A stretch of 64,000 nt of DNA from an uncultured Dehalococcoidia bacterium (GTDB taxonomy: Bacteria; Chloroflexota; Dehalococcoidia; Lucifugimonadales; UBA3495). Below the pieces are notes generated by a model. That model was not told where the DNA came from, ran no database searches, and saw only the letters and a list, made by a program, of their open reading frames with translations. How positions within the stretch are numbered: the first letter of the stretch is position 1; each line of letters starts with the position of its first letter. The stretch lies in contig OY282456.1 in assembly GCA_958296225.1 (NCBI GenBank), positions 3,534,001 to 3,598,000 on the forward strand. Reading direction: 5' to 3'. Made by a program: the position numbers and the translations under genes. This document shows positions 25,448 through 35,651 of the stretch, in pieces.

Positions 25448-25834
25448 GTGACCACCACCTCAATCCAGGACCGCGTTGACGGACCCTTCGCCGACGCTCG
25501 CGAAGTACACGCGCAGGCCGTCCAACGCTTGGACCACGGCGACATCCGCGATGCGGCCGAGAAAGCCTGGTGCGCCACCAAGCGCGCCACTGACGCCCTC
25601 ATTCTGGCCCGCGCCGGCGATGAGCCCGGGACTACCGCCAGAACCACCGACGAGCTGGACGACCTGGCCGACCGGGTAGCCGGGGCCGGATCGCTCCAAG
25701 GCCGCTACTACAGCCGCCTGAGCCAACTCCACGGGGCTTGCTTCTATGACAGACGGTGCAACAGGCACACCGAGCGCCGCATCAGAGAGACCGCCCAATA
25801 CATCAGCGACGCCGAATCCCTGGCCGGCCAGTAA
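25448..25834 (+). CDS. PaREP1/HEPN-like protein
   Basis: A 128-residue, all-helical protein: QAVQRLDHGDIRDAAEKAWC, ATKRATDALILAR and RYYSRLSQLHGACFYD. This matches the PaREP1 family, a HEPN-like group first seen as repeated genes in archaea and also common in Chloroflexota and Cyanobacteria. HEPN proteins often are RNases in defence or toxin systems, but the R-x4-6-H active motif is not obvious here. GTG start at 25448 with AGGAG upstream. It follows immediately the 36-bp direct repeats. Confidence 0.6.
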   Translation: MTTTSIQDRVDGPFADAREVHAQAVQRLDHGDIRDAAEKAWCATKRATDALILARAGDEPGTTARTTDELDDLADRVAGAGSLQGRYYSRLSQLHGACFYDRRCNRHTERRIRETAQYISDAESLAGQ

Positions 25835-26079
25835 CTCGCCGGGTTCCCCCCACACGCAGGAACAGCGCGAGCGCGGTCCCGAAAGAACGTGTCCAGGTCT
25901 GCCAGGTACTCGCCACCATGGGCCCCGGTGGGGGTGCTCCCCATTTTGGCATATCCTTATGGGCCTGGGCTTTGTTCGCCCCTGCGGGGTGACCGCAGGG
26001 GACCCGTTCCGGGGTTTGGAGTCTGGGCAATCATCGGCTGGTATGGCGCAATAGGTAAACAAGGATGGGAGGTTACGCC

Positions 26080-26913
26080 ATGAAACTGGATGGTCAGGTC
26101 GCGGTCATTACGGGCTCGGGGCGAGGCATTGGGCGGGCCATCGCCCTGGCCTATGCCCGCGAAGGCGCGAAGCTGGCGCTGGCCGCACGCAGCGCATCCG
26201 AACTGCAAGAGGCCGTCAACGCCGTCGCGGCGCTGGGCGCTGAAGCCATTGCCGTCCGCACCGACGTCACCAGCCGGAAAGACACGGAACGGCTGGCCCA
26301 TAGCGTAGTAGAGCGATTCGGGCGTATTGACGTGCTGGTCAACAACGCCGGAAGCTCAGGCCCCATCGGCCCCTTGCAGGTCAACGACATCGCCGACTGG
26401 GTGAACACCGTCAACGTTAACCTCACCGGCGCCTTCCTGGTATGTCGCGCCGTTATCCCCGTAATGCTGGGGCAGTCGGGAGGAAAGATTATCAACCTGT
26501 CGGGCGCCGGGGCGGCCAATGCGTGGAGCAATATGTCGGCCTATTGCGCCAGCAAAGCGGCGGTAGTGCGACTGACCGAAGTGCTGGCCCAGGAATTGGA
26601 CGGCCAGGGAATTACGGTGAACGCCCTCGGGCCGGGCTCGGTTCATACCAGTATGTGGGACAAGATGACCGCCGAAGCCGCCCAGGCCGGCGCGGACTTC
26701 ATCCACCAACTCGGGCTGCGGGTAACGTCGGGCGGCGGCGCGTCCATCGACGAGTGCGCCGAGCTGGCAGTGTGGCTGGCCTCAGACGAAAGCGGGGCGC
26801 TGACCGGAAGGTTAATCTCGGCGGCGACCGATGATTTTCGCAGCCTGCCGCCGCGGATTGCGGAGATTATGGCCGGGGACGCATACACCCTGCGGCGGGT
26901 GGGGCTAGACTGA
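26080..26913 (+). CDS. Short-chain dehydrogenase/reductase
   Basis: A 277-residue classical SDR. The NAD(P) motif TGSGRGIG follows the first strand, NNAG is at about residues 87-90, and the catalytic Ser-Tyr-Lys appear in NLSGAG, then YCASK. It resembles FabG-like 3-oxoacyl-ACP reductases, but many SDRs share these marks, so substrate is open. ATG 26080 has GGGAGG upstream; the ATG at 26065 is too close to it. It stands between IS1 copies with intergenic sequence on both sides. Confidence 0.85.
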   Translation: MKLDGQVAVITGSGRGIGRAIALAYAREGAKLALAARSASELQEAVNAVAALGAEAIAVRTDVTSRKDTERLAHSVVERFGRIDVLVNNAGSSGPIGPLQVNDIADWVNTVNVNLTGAFLVCRAVIPVMLGQSGGKIINLSGAGAANAWSNMSAYCASKAAVVRLTEVLAQELDGQGITVNALGPGSVHTSMWDKMTAEAAQAGADFIHQLGLRVTSGGGASIDECAELAVWLASDESGALTGRLISAATDDFRSLPPRIAEIMAGDAYTLRRVGLD

Positions 26914-26924
26914 CTAGAGGGTGT

Positions 26925-27116
26925 TCACCAAAAGGGCTGCCAAACTCCCCGGTCGTTGGCCGGCCCCATCTTGCAGACGCCGGAGACGTGGTCTGAGGCG
27001 CTGATGTTGCGTCCCAGCCAGCCATCCGGCGCCGCACCGGCCTCCAGGTCGGCAGGCGTGGGAGCGGTTATCTCTGCCGACGCGCAGCACGAGGCGGCGG
27101 TAGTGTGTTGTTTCAA
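26925..27116 (-). pseudogene. Fragment of a GMC-type oxidoreductase C-terminus
   Basis: The minus-strand frame encodes DGWLGRNISASDHVSGVCKM then GPANDRGV, matching the HxSGTCKMG block of glucose-methanol-choline oxidoreductases, in which the histidine is catalytic. The sequence before it and the usual N..H block after it are missing. It is thus a short orphan fragment in IS-flanked DNA. Confidence 0.45.
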
Positions 27117-27124
27117 CCCCTCAA

Positions 27125-27532
27125 ATGGCTACGACGCCTCCGGAGCCGCTCCCTGCTCCGGCGCTGGCAAGTGACGCCCCAAGTTTCGTTTTTCGAGGCC
27201 GAAACTACCCCTGCCAGGCCAACACTGGGGTAATGGTAGCGCTATTCAATAAACTTGCCGAGCTGTATCTTGATTTCCTGGAACGCTACGCCGCTCGAAA
27301 ACAAGGCTACTCCCGTCGTTTCCTTTCGCAGGACAAGTACGGAGCTTTACCCGGGACAAACTGAACGTTGCGAAAGCCACAGCGTCGAATTGGATGTCGG
27401 AGGATGATTTGTTGCCACCCACCAAAGCCGGACTACCATTGAAACCAGCGCCCAGCTGGCCTGTGAAATCCTCAGCCTGCGGTACGGAAGCGACATCATT
27501 CTCAATCTGCGGTCGCGCACCCCGACCCGCTA
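27125..27532 (+). pseudogene. Decayed small gene with two frame breaks
   Basis: The plus strand reads in three frames in turn: MATTPPEPLPAPALA...FVFRGRNYPC from 27125, TRDKLNVAKATASNWMSEDD around 27355-27410, and TSAQLACEILSLRYGSDIIL up to a TAG at 27530. The pieces look protein-like in composition and follow each other. I do not recognise the family; it may have been a helix-turn-helix or antitoxin protein. Confidence 0.3.
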
Positions 27533-27568
27533 GGCAGCAAATTACGCGACCGGATTGGGGACGTCCGT

Positions 27569-28126
27569 TCAACTGTGTGCATCGACGCCCCATACCACGA
27601 CTTCGCCGGAGTTCGGTATTGTTGCTAGGAATTCTTTCACTTGTGGGCGGTGCTTGTCCGAGGCGTATTCGGATTCTGGCGTATGGACGCGAAACTCGTC
27701 CATGTGCATTTCTGCATTCACTGCCCCATTTACGATGCGGGACGGGACGCACGGAACCTGGTCAACATCCAGGTCCAACAGCCGTATGCTGTTCGTTCCG
27801 ACGGCTCTGATGGTGTTATGAGATGTTGGCTTGACGGGCCGGCATTGACCTTTCCGCATCGTAATTGCGCCATTGGCTCTACCACCTACTACAACATAGT
27901 CCCACATCAAATGGATGGAACATCCAGGTAGAGGGTTATGTTCTTCCAGCCATTCTTCCCACCCTTCGTCGTTCATATCTGCCGGCGGGTGCCATTCGCA
28001 GGACGCGCCGGCAATGCACGCGCAGCAGCATTTGCCTTCTTCATCTTCCGAACCGCAATGCGTCAGCACGTCGTCTATACTGATTCCGTCGTCTCTGGTC
28101 AGAACCCATACGTAGCGGTGCGCCAT
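27569..28126 (-). CDS. Hypothetical 185-aa protein, Cys-rich segment
   Basis: Not recognised. The ATG at 28126 has AAAGGAGGACTGAG upstream, a strong ribosome site, which supports a real gene. The sequence begins HRYVWVLTRDDGISIDDVL, has a Cys cluster CCCACIAGASC at about residues 32-42 that might bind metal, an acidic EGWEEWLEEHNP segment, and a predicted beta-rich middle (IHLMWDYVVVGGRANGAITM). It lies 82 bp from IS1 copy B and is probably accessory (phage- or plasmid-derived). Confidence 0.55.
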   Translation of the reverse strand: MAHRYVWVLTRDDGISIDDVLTHCGSEDEEGKCCCACIAGASCEWHPPADMNDEGWEEWLEEHNPLPGCSIHLMWDYVVVGGRANGAITMRKGQCRPVKPTSHNTIRAVGTNSIRLLDLDVDQVPCVPSRIVNGAVNAEMHMDEFRVHTPESEYASDKHRPQVKEFLATIPNSGEVVVWGVDAHS

Positions 28127-28208
28127 CTCAGTCCTCCTTTGCGGGCTTGCCAATTGGCTGCTCTCGATACCACTAAGCAGGATTGTTGTCAAGCCATTTA
28201 CCTCCGGG

Positions 28209-29050
28209 GGTATCCTCAACGTGTGTTGGTGTTAGATTAGACCCTGCCGTAAGCAGACCAGGGCTATCGAATCCCGCAGCATCGCCGGGATCTTGTTGTA
28301 TCCCTTGGTTCGTCGCTGCAATCGTCGCAGCCGGTCCCGCAGCGCCGAGTGGATGCCCTCGTTCCGGTTCACCGCACCACCTTTGCCCGCCAAGTGCCGG
28401 TTCCGGGGCAGCCAGCCGTACACCTGGTAATCATCGCTGCGGTATTGCGCGGCCTCCGGCAACCGTTCGTACAGTCTCAGCAAGGTCGCCTCGCTGCGGT
28501 TCCCAACCTCGAAATCCACCCAGCGCCGTCCGTCCGCCTCTTCAATCACCGCCGTCCAAATCCAAACCGACCGTCGCAACCCCTTTCGCCGCGCCCCCAG
28601 GTAGCTCCACATCTCGTCAAAGGAGATGACCTTAGCCAGCCCCTGCCCCGGCCGCCGCGCGGCCCGTTCCCGCACCAGCCGGGGCATCAAGTCCCCGGCC
28701 CAACGGGCTTTTTTTGACCCAGGAGTAGGCCGTACCCAACCGCACCGACAGCACCCGTCCGATGGCGGCAATCCCCAGACCTTCCGCATACATCGCTGCG
28801 GCCAGGTTTTTCACCTTTGCCGGCTGGTGCGGGCGGGGGGCGTTCCAGGTAAAGTGGTAGAGGCATTGGCCGCAGCGACGGGTTTGCTTGCCCCGGGCAT
28901 GGCCGTATTTGGGCAGCCAGTTGGAACCGCAGCGGAGACATTGCATATCATCCCGGTAAGCGCGTTTGCCAGCCATTAGCGCACCTCCTCCGGCTTGCCG
29001 CCTTGTGCTAACCTTATTCTACCCATCACCAACACACGTTGAGAAATACC
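28209..29050 (-). mobile_element. IS1-family insertion sequence, copy B (full length)
   Basis: An 842-bp element, inverted with respect to copy A at 23976. Inverted repeats GGTATCCTCAACGTGTGTTG at the left and GGTATTTCTCAACGTGTG (reverse complement) at the right. Its outer end lies inside the first repeat of the main CRISPR array, which lacks about three bases, so it truncated the old end of the array. No target-site duplication is visible. Confidence 0.8.
28232..28976 (-). CDS. IS1-family transposase, two frames (copy B)
   Basis: InsA-like frame 28632-28976 has an intact zinc finger (CLRCGSNWLP...TRRCGQC) and an HTH segment (GLGIAAIGRVLSVRLGTAYS). The InsB-like DDE frame 28232-28687 has DEMWSYLGARRK, SDDYQVYGWLP and the C-terminal NRNEGIHSALRDRL block. 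The two overlap at an A7 run and need a +1 shift to fuse, as in copy A. This copy seems able to transpose if the fused protein is made. Confidence 0.75.
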
Positions 29051-32000
29051 TCAATTGTGCTGCCCCCTTTCGGGAGCGGTTACGTCGGCAGGGGCGCGGC
29101 CACTCGCGAGCTGGATACCAGACTTCAATTGTGCCGCCCCCTTTCGGGAGCGGTTACCCGCCGGTGCTAAGGGTTAGTGCAAGGGCCCATAGCTCAATGC
29201 TTCAATTGTGCCGCCCCCTTTCGGGAGCGGTTACCAGTGGCCCGGCGCGCGCCGGACGTCGGGCATTTTACACGCTTCAATTGTGCCGCCCCCTTTCGGG
29301 AGCGGTTACAAGGAGATGGGCGACGATCCCGCCTTCCAGAACGCGCTTCAATTGTGCCGCCCCCTTTCGGGAGCGGTTACCCGCCGGTGCTAAGGGTTAG
29401 TGCAAGGGCCCATAGCTCAATGCTTCAATTGTGCCGCCCCCTTTCGGGAGCGGTTACGGGGCGACCACGCTCTCAATCAGGCCCGCGTCGGTGGCCGCTT
29501 CAATTGTGCCGCCCCCTTTCGGGAGCGGTTACTCGGTGCCGGGGTCCAGCGAGTCGGGATTGTTGCGCGCTTCAATTGTGCCGCCCCCTTTCGGGAGCGG
29601 TTACCGGTACTCCGGGGCAGCCCTGACGGGCCTGACGGAGCTTCAATTGTGCCGCCCCCTTTCGGGAGCGGTTACCCAAGAACGCAGCCACATTCACGCG
29701 AGCGGTTGCCCCCGGCTTCAATTGTGCCGCCCCCTTTCGGGAGCGGTTACCTTGATGCGGCGGCGCGGTTTTACCAATGTAAAACGCTTCAATTGTGCCG
29801 CCCCCTTTCGGGAGCGGTTACCTGCGTCCGCCCAGACCGGAGCCGCTGCCCGTATTGCTTCAATTGTGCCGCCCCCTTTCGGGAGCGGTTACCGCTAGTC
29901 CGGCTGCGCAGCCACGCCTGACCGCCAGACAGCTTCAATTGTGCCGCCCCCTTTCGGGAGCGGTTACGTCTCCTATCCGACGGGATGGTGTACCAGACGA
30001 CCTGGGCTTCAATTGTGCCGCCCCCTTTCGGGAGCGGTTACTACCGGCGTCGGGTCGAGGAGGCGCTGGACATCATCGCTTCAATTGTGCCGCCCCCTTT
30101 CGGGAGCGGTTACATACTAGGGCCGCCGCCGCCTTTTCACCCTCAACGAGCTTCAATTGTGCCGCCCCCTTTCGGGAGCGGTTACATAGAGGCCATCCTA
30201 AATACCACCGCCGTTATCGTGCTTCAATTGTGCCGCCCCCTTTCGGGAGCGGTTACCTTGTCCAGGGTGGCGATGTATTCCTCAACCTCCGGCGCTTCAA
30301 TTGTGCCGCCCCCTTTCGGGAGCGGTTACCTTTTGTGCCGGTCAAACCGCGCAACCGACTGATGCGGGCTTCAATTGTGCCGCCCCCTTTCGGGAGCGGT
30401 TACATCCCACGTCGAGGGCAGGTCGCAGCGAAAGCACGTGCTTCAATTGTGCCGCCCCCTTTCGGGAGCGGTTACCGTCCGTCAGGATTTTGGCCGGGCC
30501 TGCGTAGCCGGGCTTCAATTGTGCCGCCCCCTTTCGGGAGCGGTTACCTACTCTGCCGCTGGCCAGAATGGTGAATGAGATGAAGCTTCAATTGTGCCGC
30601 CCCCTTTCGGGAGCGGTTACCTCGACAGACCGGATGGGTGGATGCCGCACTGCTCGGGCTTCAATTGTGCCGCCCCCTTTCGGGAGCGGTTACTGACGGC
30701 CCTGAGCCAGGCGCGCCCGTCGTGTTTCAAGCTTCAATTGTGCCGCCCCCTTTCGGGAGCGGTTACGGGTCTTTGCGTATCCGATTCGGGCCGGGCCTAA
30801 AGTGCTTCAATTGTGCCGCCCCCTTTCGGGAGCGGTTACGGGTCTTTGCGTATCCGATTCGGGCCGGGCCTAAAGTGCTTCAATTGTGCCGCCCCCTTTC
30901 GGGAGCGGTTACCGCCGCCCCGTTGTGCCAACCATCCCAGCGCACCCGCAACCTTCAATTGTGCCGCCCCCTTTCGGGAGCGGTTACATACAAAGGATTA
31001 CTGGCGAAGCCGATGCTATTGTACCTTCAATTGTGCCGCCCCCTTTCGGGAGCGGTTACCCACCAGCCCCTGGCTAACATCGGCGCCAGCAGTTACCGCC
31101 TTCAATTGTGCCGCCCCCTTTCGGGAGCGGTTACTCCCAATATGCGGGGCGCTTACGATGCTGGGATTGCCTACCTTCAATTGTGCCGCCCCCTTTCGGG
31201 AGCGGTTACTCCCCAATCACGCGCCGGCGCCGGCGCCGGCGTTTCAGCCTTCAATTGTGCCGCCCCCTTTCGGGAGCGGTTACGACCTACGGCCGGGCGG
31301 GCCAGTCGTCGGTTGCTATCCTTCAATTGTGCCGCCCCCTTTCGGGAGCGGTTACCGGATACCGTCAGCCTGGCCCGGAGTTACCCAATGGCCTTCAATT
31401 GTGCCGCCCCCTTTCGGGAGCGGTTACAGGCGGCCCATCCCGCCCGATTTCGGCGTGTGCTTTCCGCCTTCAATTGTGCCGCCCCCTTTCGGGAGCGGTT
31501 ACTACCTTATAAGCAAAACCGATTGGCTCAGGCCCTTGACCCTTCAATTGTGCCGCCCCCTTTCGGGAGCGGTTACCCGAACAATGCTCGCACCCCGGGC
31601 ACCGTTTCCACTCGCCTTCAATTGTGCCGCCCCCTTTCGGGAGCGGTTACGCACCCGTGACCGCGTTGCGATACCCGCCGGCGAAACCTTCAATTGTGCC
31701 GCCCCCTTTCGGGAGCGGTTACACGCGCACGGGGAAACCTAAGCAGGTCTATTGCTACCCCTTCAATTGTGCCGCCCCCTTTCGGGAGCGGTTACGCAGC
31801 GTCTGCGAGGGGCTGTGGTGTTCGTTTTGGCCCTCCTTCAATTGTGCCGCCCCCTTTCGGGAGCGGTTACGACGGGGCGGTTTAGCCGCCGCCGCCGCCC
31901 TCTAACCTTCAATTGTGCCGCCCCCTTTCGGGAGCGGTTACCTATCGGAATTTCTCCGGGTCTTTCCAGGCGTTTTGCCTTCAATTGTGCCGCCCCCTTT

Positions 32001-35000
32001 CGGGAGCGGTTACACGCTCAAAACAGGATGGTGAACCTTGACCGCCAACGCCCTTCAATTGTGCCGCCCCCTTTCGGGAGCGGTTACGATTCTATGGGCC
32101 GGCCAGACCGACGAAATAGAACACCCTTCAATTGTGCCGCCCCCTTTCGGGAGCGGTTACCCTCGCCATAGCTACTGCTGATAAGCGGGTCCTCACCTTC
32201 AATTGTGCCGCCCCCTTTCGGGAGCGGTTACTCACACCGGGAGCGGTTAGGCGCCGCCGGTTCCTGGCCTTCAATTGTGCCGCCCCCTTTCGGGAGCGGT
32301 TACCGTCCTGGCGGCCCGAACCGGCGGCCTGGCGGCGCTGGTGCCTTCAATTGTGCCGCCCCCTTTCGGGAGCGGTTACGCTACCGCCTGTCGGCCCACC
32401 CATTGTAGGAGCACACCTTCAATTGTGCCGCCCCCTTTCGGGAGCGGTTACGCGGTCGTTGAGGGTGAGACTGATGATGCGTACCGCGCCTTCAATTGTG
32501 CCGCCCCCTTTCGGGAGCGGTTACGCGTGTTCAGCTCGTGCAGCATCCCCGTGATTTCACGCCTTCAATTGTGCCGCCCCCTTTCGGGAGCGGTTACCTG
32601 GCGGCCCGATACGGTGGCGCGATTTTACCGATGCCCTTCAATTGTGCCGCCCCCTTTCGGGAGCGGTTACGCCTTCGGGCCGCCGCCCGCAGCCGCAGCC
32701 GCGCTGCCTTCAATTGTGCCGCCCCCTTTCGGGAGCGGTTACGTGGCTTTATGTTTTCCGGCTGACGGGCGACAACGAGCTTCAATTGTGCCGCCCCCTT
32801 TCGGGAGCGGTTACAGTGTATGCCGCTGCGACGCAGATGCCGGCTTCCAGGGCTTCAATTGTGCCGCCCCCTTTCGGGAGCGGTTACGTACAGGTACGGT
32901 TTGGCAGTGGCTACCACGTCGGTTGCTTCAATTGTGCCGCCCCCTTTCGGGAGCGGTTACCGAGGAAGAGGAACGGGAACGGGAATCCGCCGCCTACGCT
33001 TCAATTGTGCCGCCCCCTTTCGGGAGCGGTTACTGGAACTGCGTCGGCGCCCGCCCGCCCCGCCGCGTGCTTCAATTGTGCCGCCCTCTTTCGGGAGCGG
33101 TTACCCTTCCGGCTCACCGTCGCTCCACTCCCCCGCCGGCCCGCTTCAATTGTGCCGCCCCCTTTCGGGAGCGGTTACGGTGGAACCACGCCATCGCCGG
33201 ATCGCTGCCCACCATGCTTCAATTGTGCCGCCCCCTTTCGGGAGCGGTTACTGCAGGACATCACAGCGGAGTTGTCCCTGACCCGCAGGCTTCAATTGTG
33301 CCGCCCCCTTTCGGGAGCGGTTACGCGGGTCAGCGATGGGCCGGTGAATGGGCTTTGCCGGCTTCAATTGTGCCGCCCCCTTTCGGGAGCGGTTACCCCC
33401 ATTCGGAGGGAGGCGTTGGCGGAAGTAGATTCCGGGCTTCAATTGTGCCGCCCCCTTTCGGGAGCGGTTACCAACTATCCCATGATGTCGGCAACGACTT
33501 TCATAGTACGCTTCAATTGTGCCGCCCCCTTTCGGGAGCGGTTACGCGCGGCGGTCAATCTGGCGATAGGGGTCAATATATGCTTCAATTGTGCCGCCCC
33601 CTTTCGGGAGCGGTTACCTGCCGCACCGCCAGCGGCAAAGCGGCCGCTAAACCCCACCTTCAATTGTGCCGCCCCCTTTCGGGAGCGGTTACGGCGTGGA
33701 GTCGCTGCTGGTGTACCAGGGCGCGGTTTTCCTTCAATTGTGCCGCCCCCTTTCGGGAGCGGTTACGCGTCTTGCGGATTGCTAATACCGCCGCAACCGA
33801 TAGCCTTCAATTGTGCCGCCCCCTTTCGGGAGCGGTTACAACGCTGGTAGGCACAACGCCTCCCATAACAGCGCCCCTTCAATTGTGCCGCCCCCTTTCG
33901 GGAGCGGTTACAGGGGGGAGCCGTCCCACCTGGTTTATGACCCGAATCGGCCTTCAATTGTGCCGCCCCCTTTCGGGAGCGGTTACCCTGCGCCTCGGTT
34001 GCGATAGGATACTGGTCAATCATCCTTCAATTGTGCCGCCCCCTTTCGGGAGCGGTTACTTGATAACCAGGGTCTGCCCCGTAGGATACTGGCAACCCTT
34101 CAATTGTGCCGCCCCCTTTCGGGAGCGGTTACACAGCCGAGTAGATTGCCAAGTTACCTGTGATTGCAGGCCTTCAATTGTGCCGCCCCCTTTCGGGAGC
34201 GGTTACGACAAATGGCTGGTGAAAATTGCTGACCAGAAGCAGGGCCTTCAATTGTGCCGCCCCCTTTCGGGAGCGGTTACTAAGTACGCACTGGCCGGGC
34301 GTAGCACGGGTAAGCACCCTTCAATTGTGCCGCCCCCTTTCGGGAGCGGTTACGATGGCGCTGGCATCGTCCCCCACGCCAAACTCATCCTTCAATTGTG
34401 CCGCCCCCTTTCGGGAGCGGTTACCCAGGCGCATCCGTCGCCATCGCCATCGCCATCGTGCCTTCAATTGTGCCGCCCCCTTTCGGGAGCGGTTACCATC
34501 CGGGGCGGCACACCAGCCGCCCCCTACCGCCAGGCTTCAATTGTGCCGCCCCCTTTCGGGAGCGGTTACGCGCGGCAGAGATGCAGGTGGTGGTCAACAC
34601 CATCATGCTTCAATTGTGCCGCCCCCTTTCGGGAGCGGTTACGCCAATTGTCCGGCAGCACCGCCCCTATTTCACGCACGCTTCAATTGTGCCGCCCCCT
34701 TTCGGGAGCGGTTACCTACGCTGTCGCTGGACTGGTTGACGGCGGTCTTACCCGCTTCAATTGTGCCGCCCCCTTTCGGGAGCGGTTACAGCCCGGTCTG
34801 CCGTCGGGGGCAAATCCAAGTCCAGAAAGCTTCAATTGTGCCGCCCCCTTTCGGGAGCGGTTACGGTCCCACTGCCCGTAAACGTTGAAGAGTCAGCAGT
34901 CGCTTCAATTGTGCCGCCCCCTTTCGGGAGCGGTTACTGGAAAAACGGGCGAGGCGGTGGCCGTGCCAGTCGAGCTTCAATTGTGCCGCCCCCTTTCGGG

Positions 35001-35453
35001 AGCGGTTACCGGCCCACACCGCCAGGGCGCCCACGCAGAATAGTCGAGCTTCAATTGTGCCGCCCCCTTTCGGGAGCGGTTACTGACCGGTGGCGGGCCT
35101 GGTATCTATCCAGGATGGCGCGCTTCAATTGTGCCGCCCCCTTTCGGGAGCGGTTACCAGACAATGCAGGTTGGGGCGATGCTGTCTTTTTTGTCGGCTT
35201 CAATTGTGCCGCCCCCTTTCGGGAGCGGTTACGGTAATTTGATGATACGCATAAGTTCCGGGGATAGTGGGCTTCAATTGTGCCGCCCCCTTTCGGGAGC
35301 GGTTACATAAGGGTGGCAGCAACGATTCCATCAAAGTTGATGTGCTTCAATTGTGCCGCCCCCTTTCGGGAGCGGTTACCAATAGAAGTCCGGCAGGCGC
35401 AGCGTATTCCTGGCCAAGCTTCAATTGTGCCGCCCCCTTTCGGGAGCGGTTAC
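29051..35453 (-). CRISPR. Type I-G CRISPR array, 88 repeats and 87 spacers
   Basis: Counted by eye: repeat ends at 29083, 29157, 29234 ... 35379, 35453. The repeat is 36 bp; in array sense (minus strand) it begins GTAACCGCTCCCGAAAGG and ends CACAATTGAAG plus C or G, giving a 5' handle like ATTGAAG. Spacers are 35-41 nt. The leader side is at 35454; degenerate repeats (29051, 29122) mark the old end. Sequence variants: the first repeat (CTG for CCG), and one at 33069 (CCCTC for CCCCC). Two spacers are duplicated. The terminal base alternates in blocks (see findings). Confidence 0.97.
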
Positions 35454-35651
35454 CCTAATTGGGCTGTCGAATTCGCCGTATCAAGGCCGCTTTGCGCCTT
35501 TTGATGCAGTTGTGGCATTCGCTTTTCGCATTACGACATCTGGCACCTCCCTGACGAATTGTCCTGCAATCGGTGTGCTTTGCGAGAGGTCCCTGCTGGG
35601 AAGGTTCACCGCCAAACCTCTCGCATAACCTGGCAGCATCGCTTGGCAAGT
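35454..35651 (-). promoter_or_regulatory. CRISPR leader
   Basis: 198 bp between the newest repeat and the cas8 stop codon, less GC-rich than the array. It contains a 10-bp perfect inverted repeat TGCGAGAGGT (35581-35590) and ACCTCTCGCA (35616-35625) with a 25-nt loop, which could be an integration-host or terminator element. No clear promoter hexamers can be named. Leader placement fits the degenerate repeats being at the far end. Confidence 0.65.

Noticed and set aside
32232..32267. A spacer containing CCGGGAGCGGTTAG, like the repeat end and like 38432-38445 in cas3
   Set aside because: A 12-14-nt match in GC-rich DNA; too short to claim self-targeting or repeat-derived acquisition.
29051..35453. 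Very long repetitive reading frames, up to 868 codons, with repeats such as NCAAPFRERL or LCRPLSGAVT
   Set aside because: They are CRISPR repeats read in three frames; 36-bp repeats without stops with spacers of varied length give open frames by chance.
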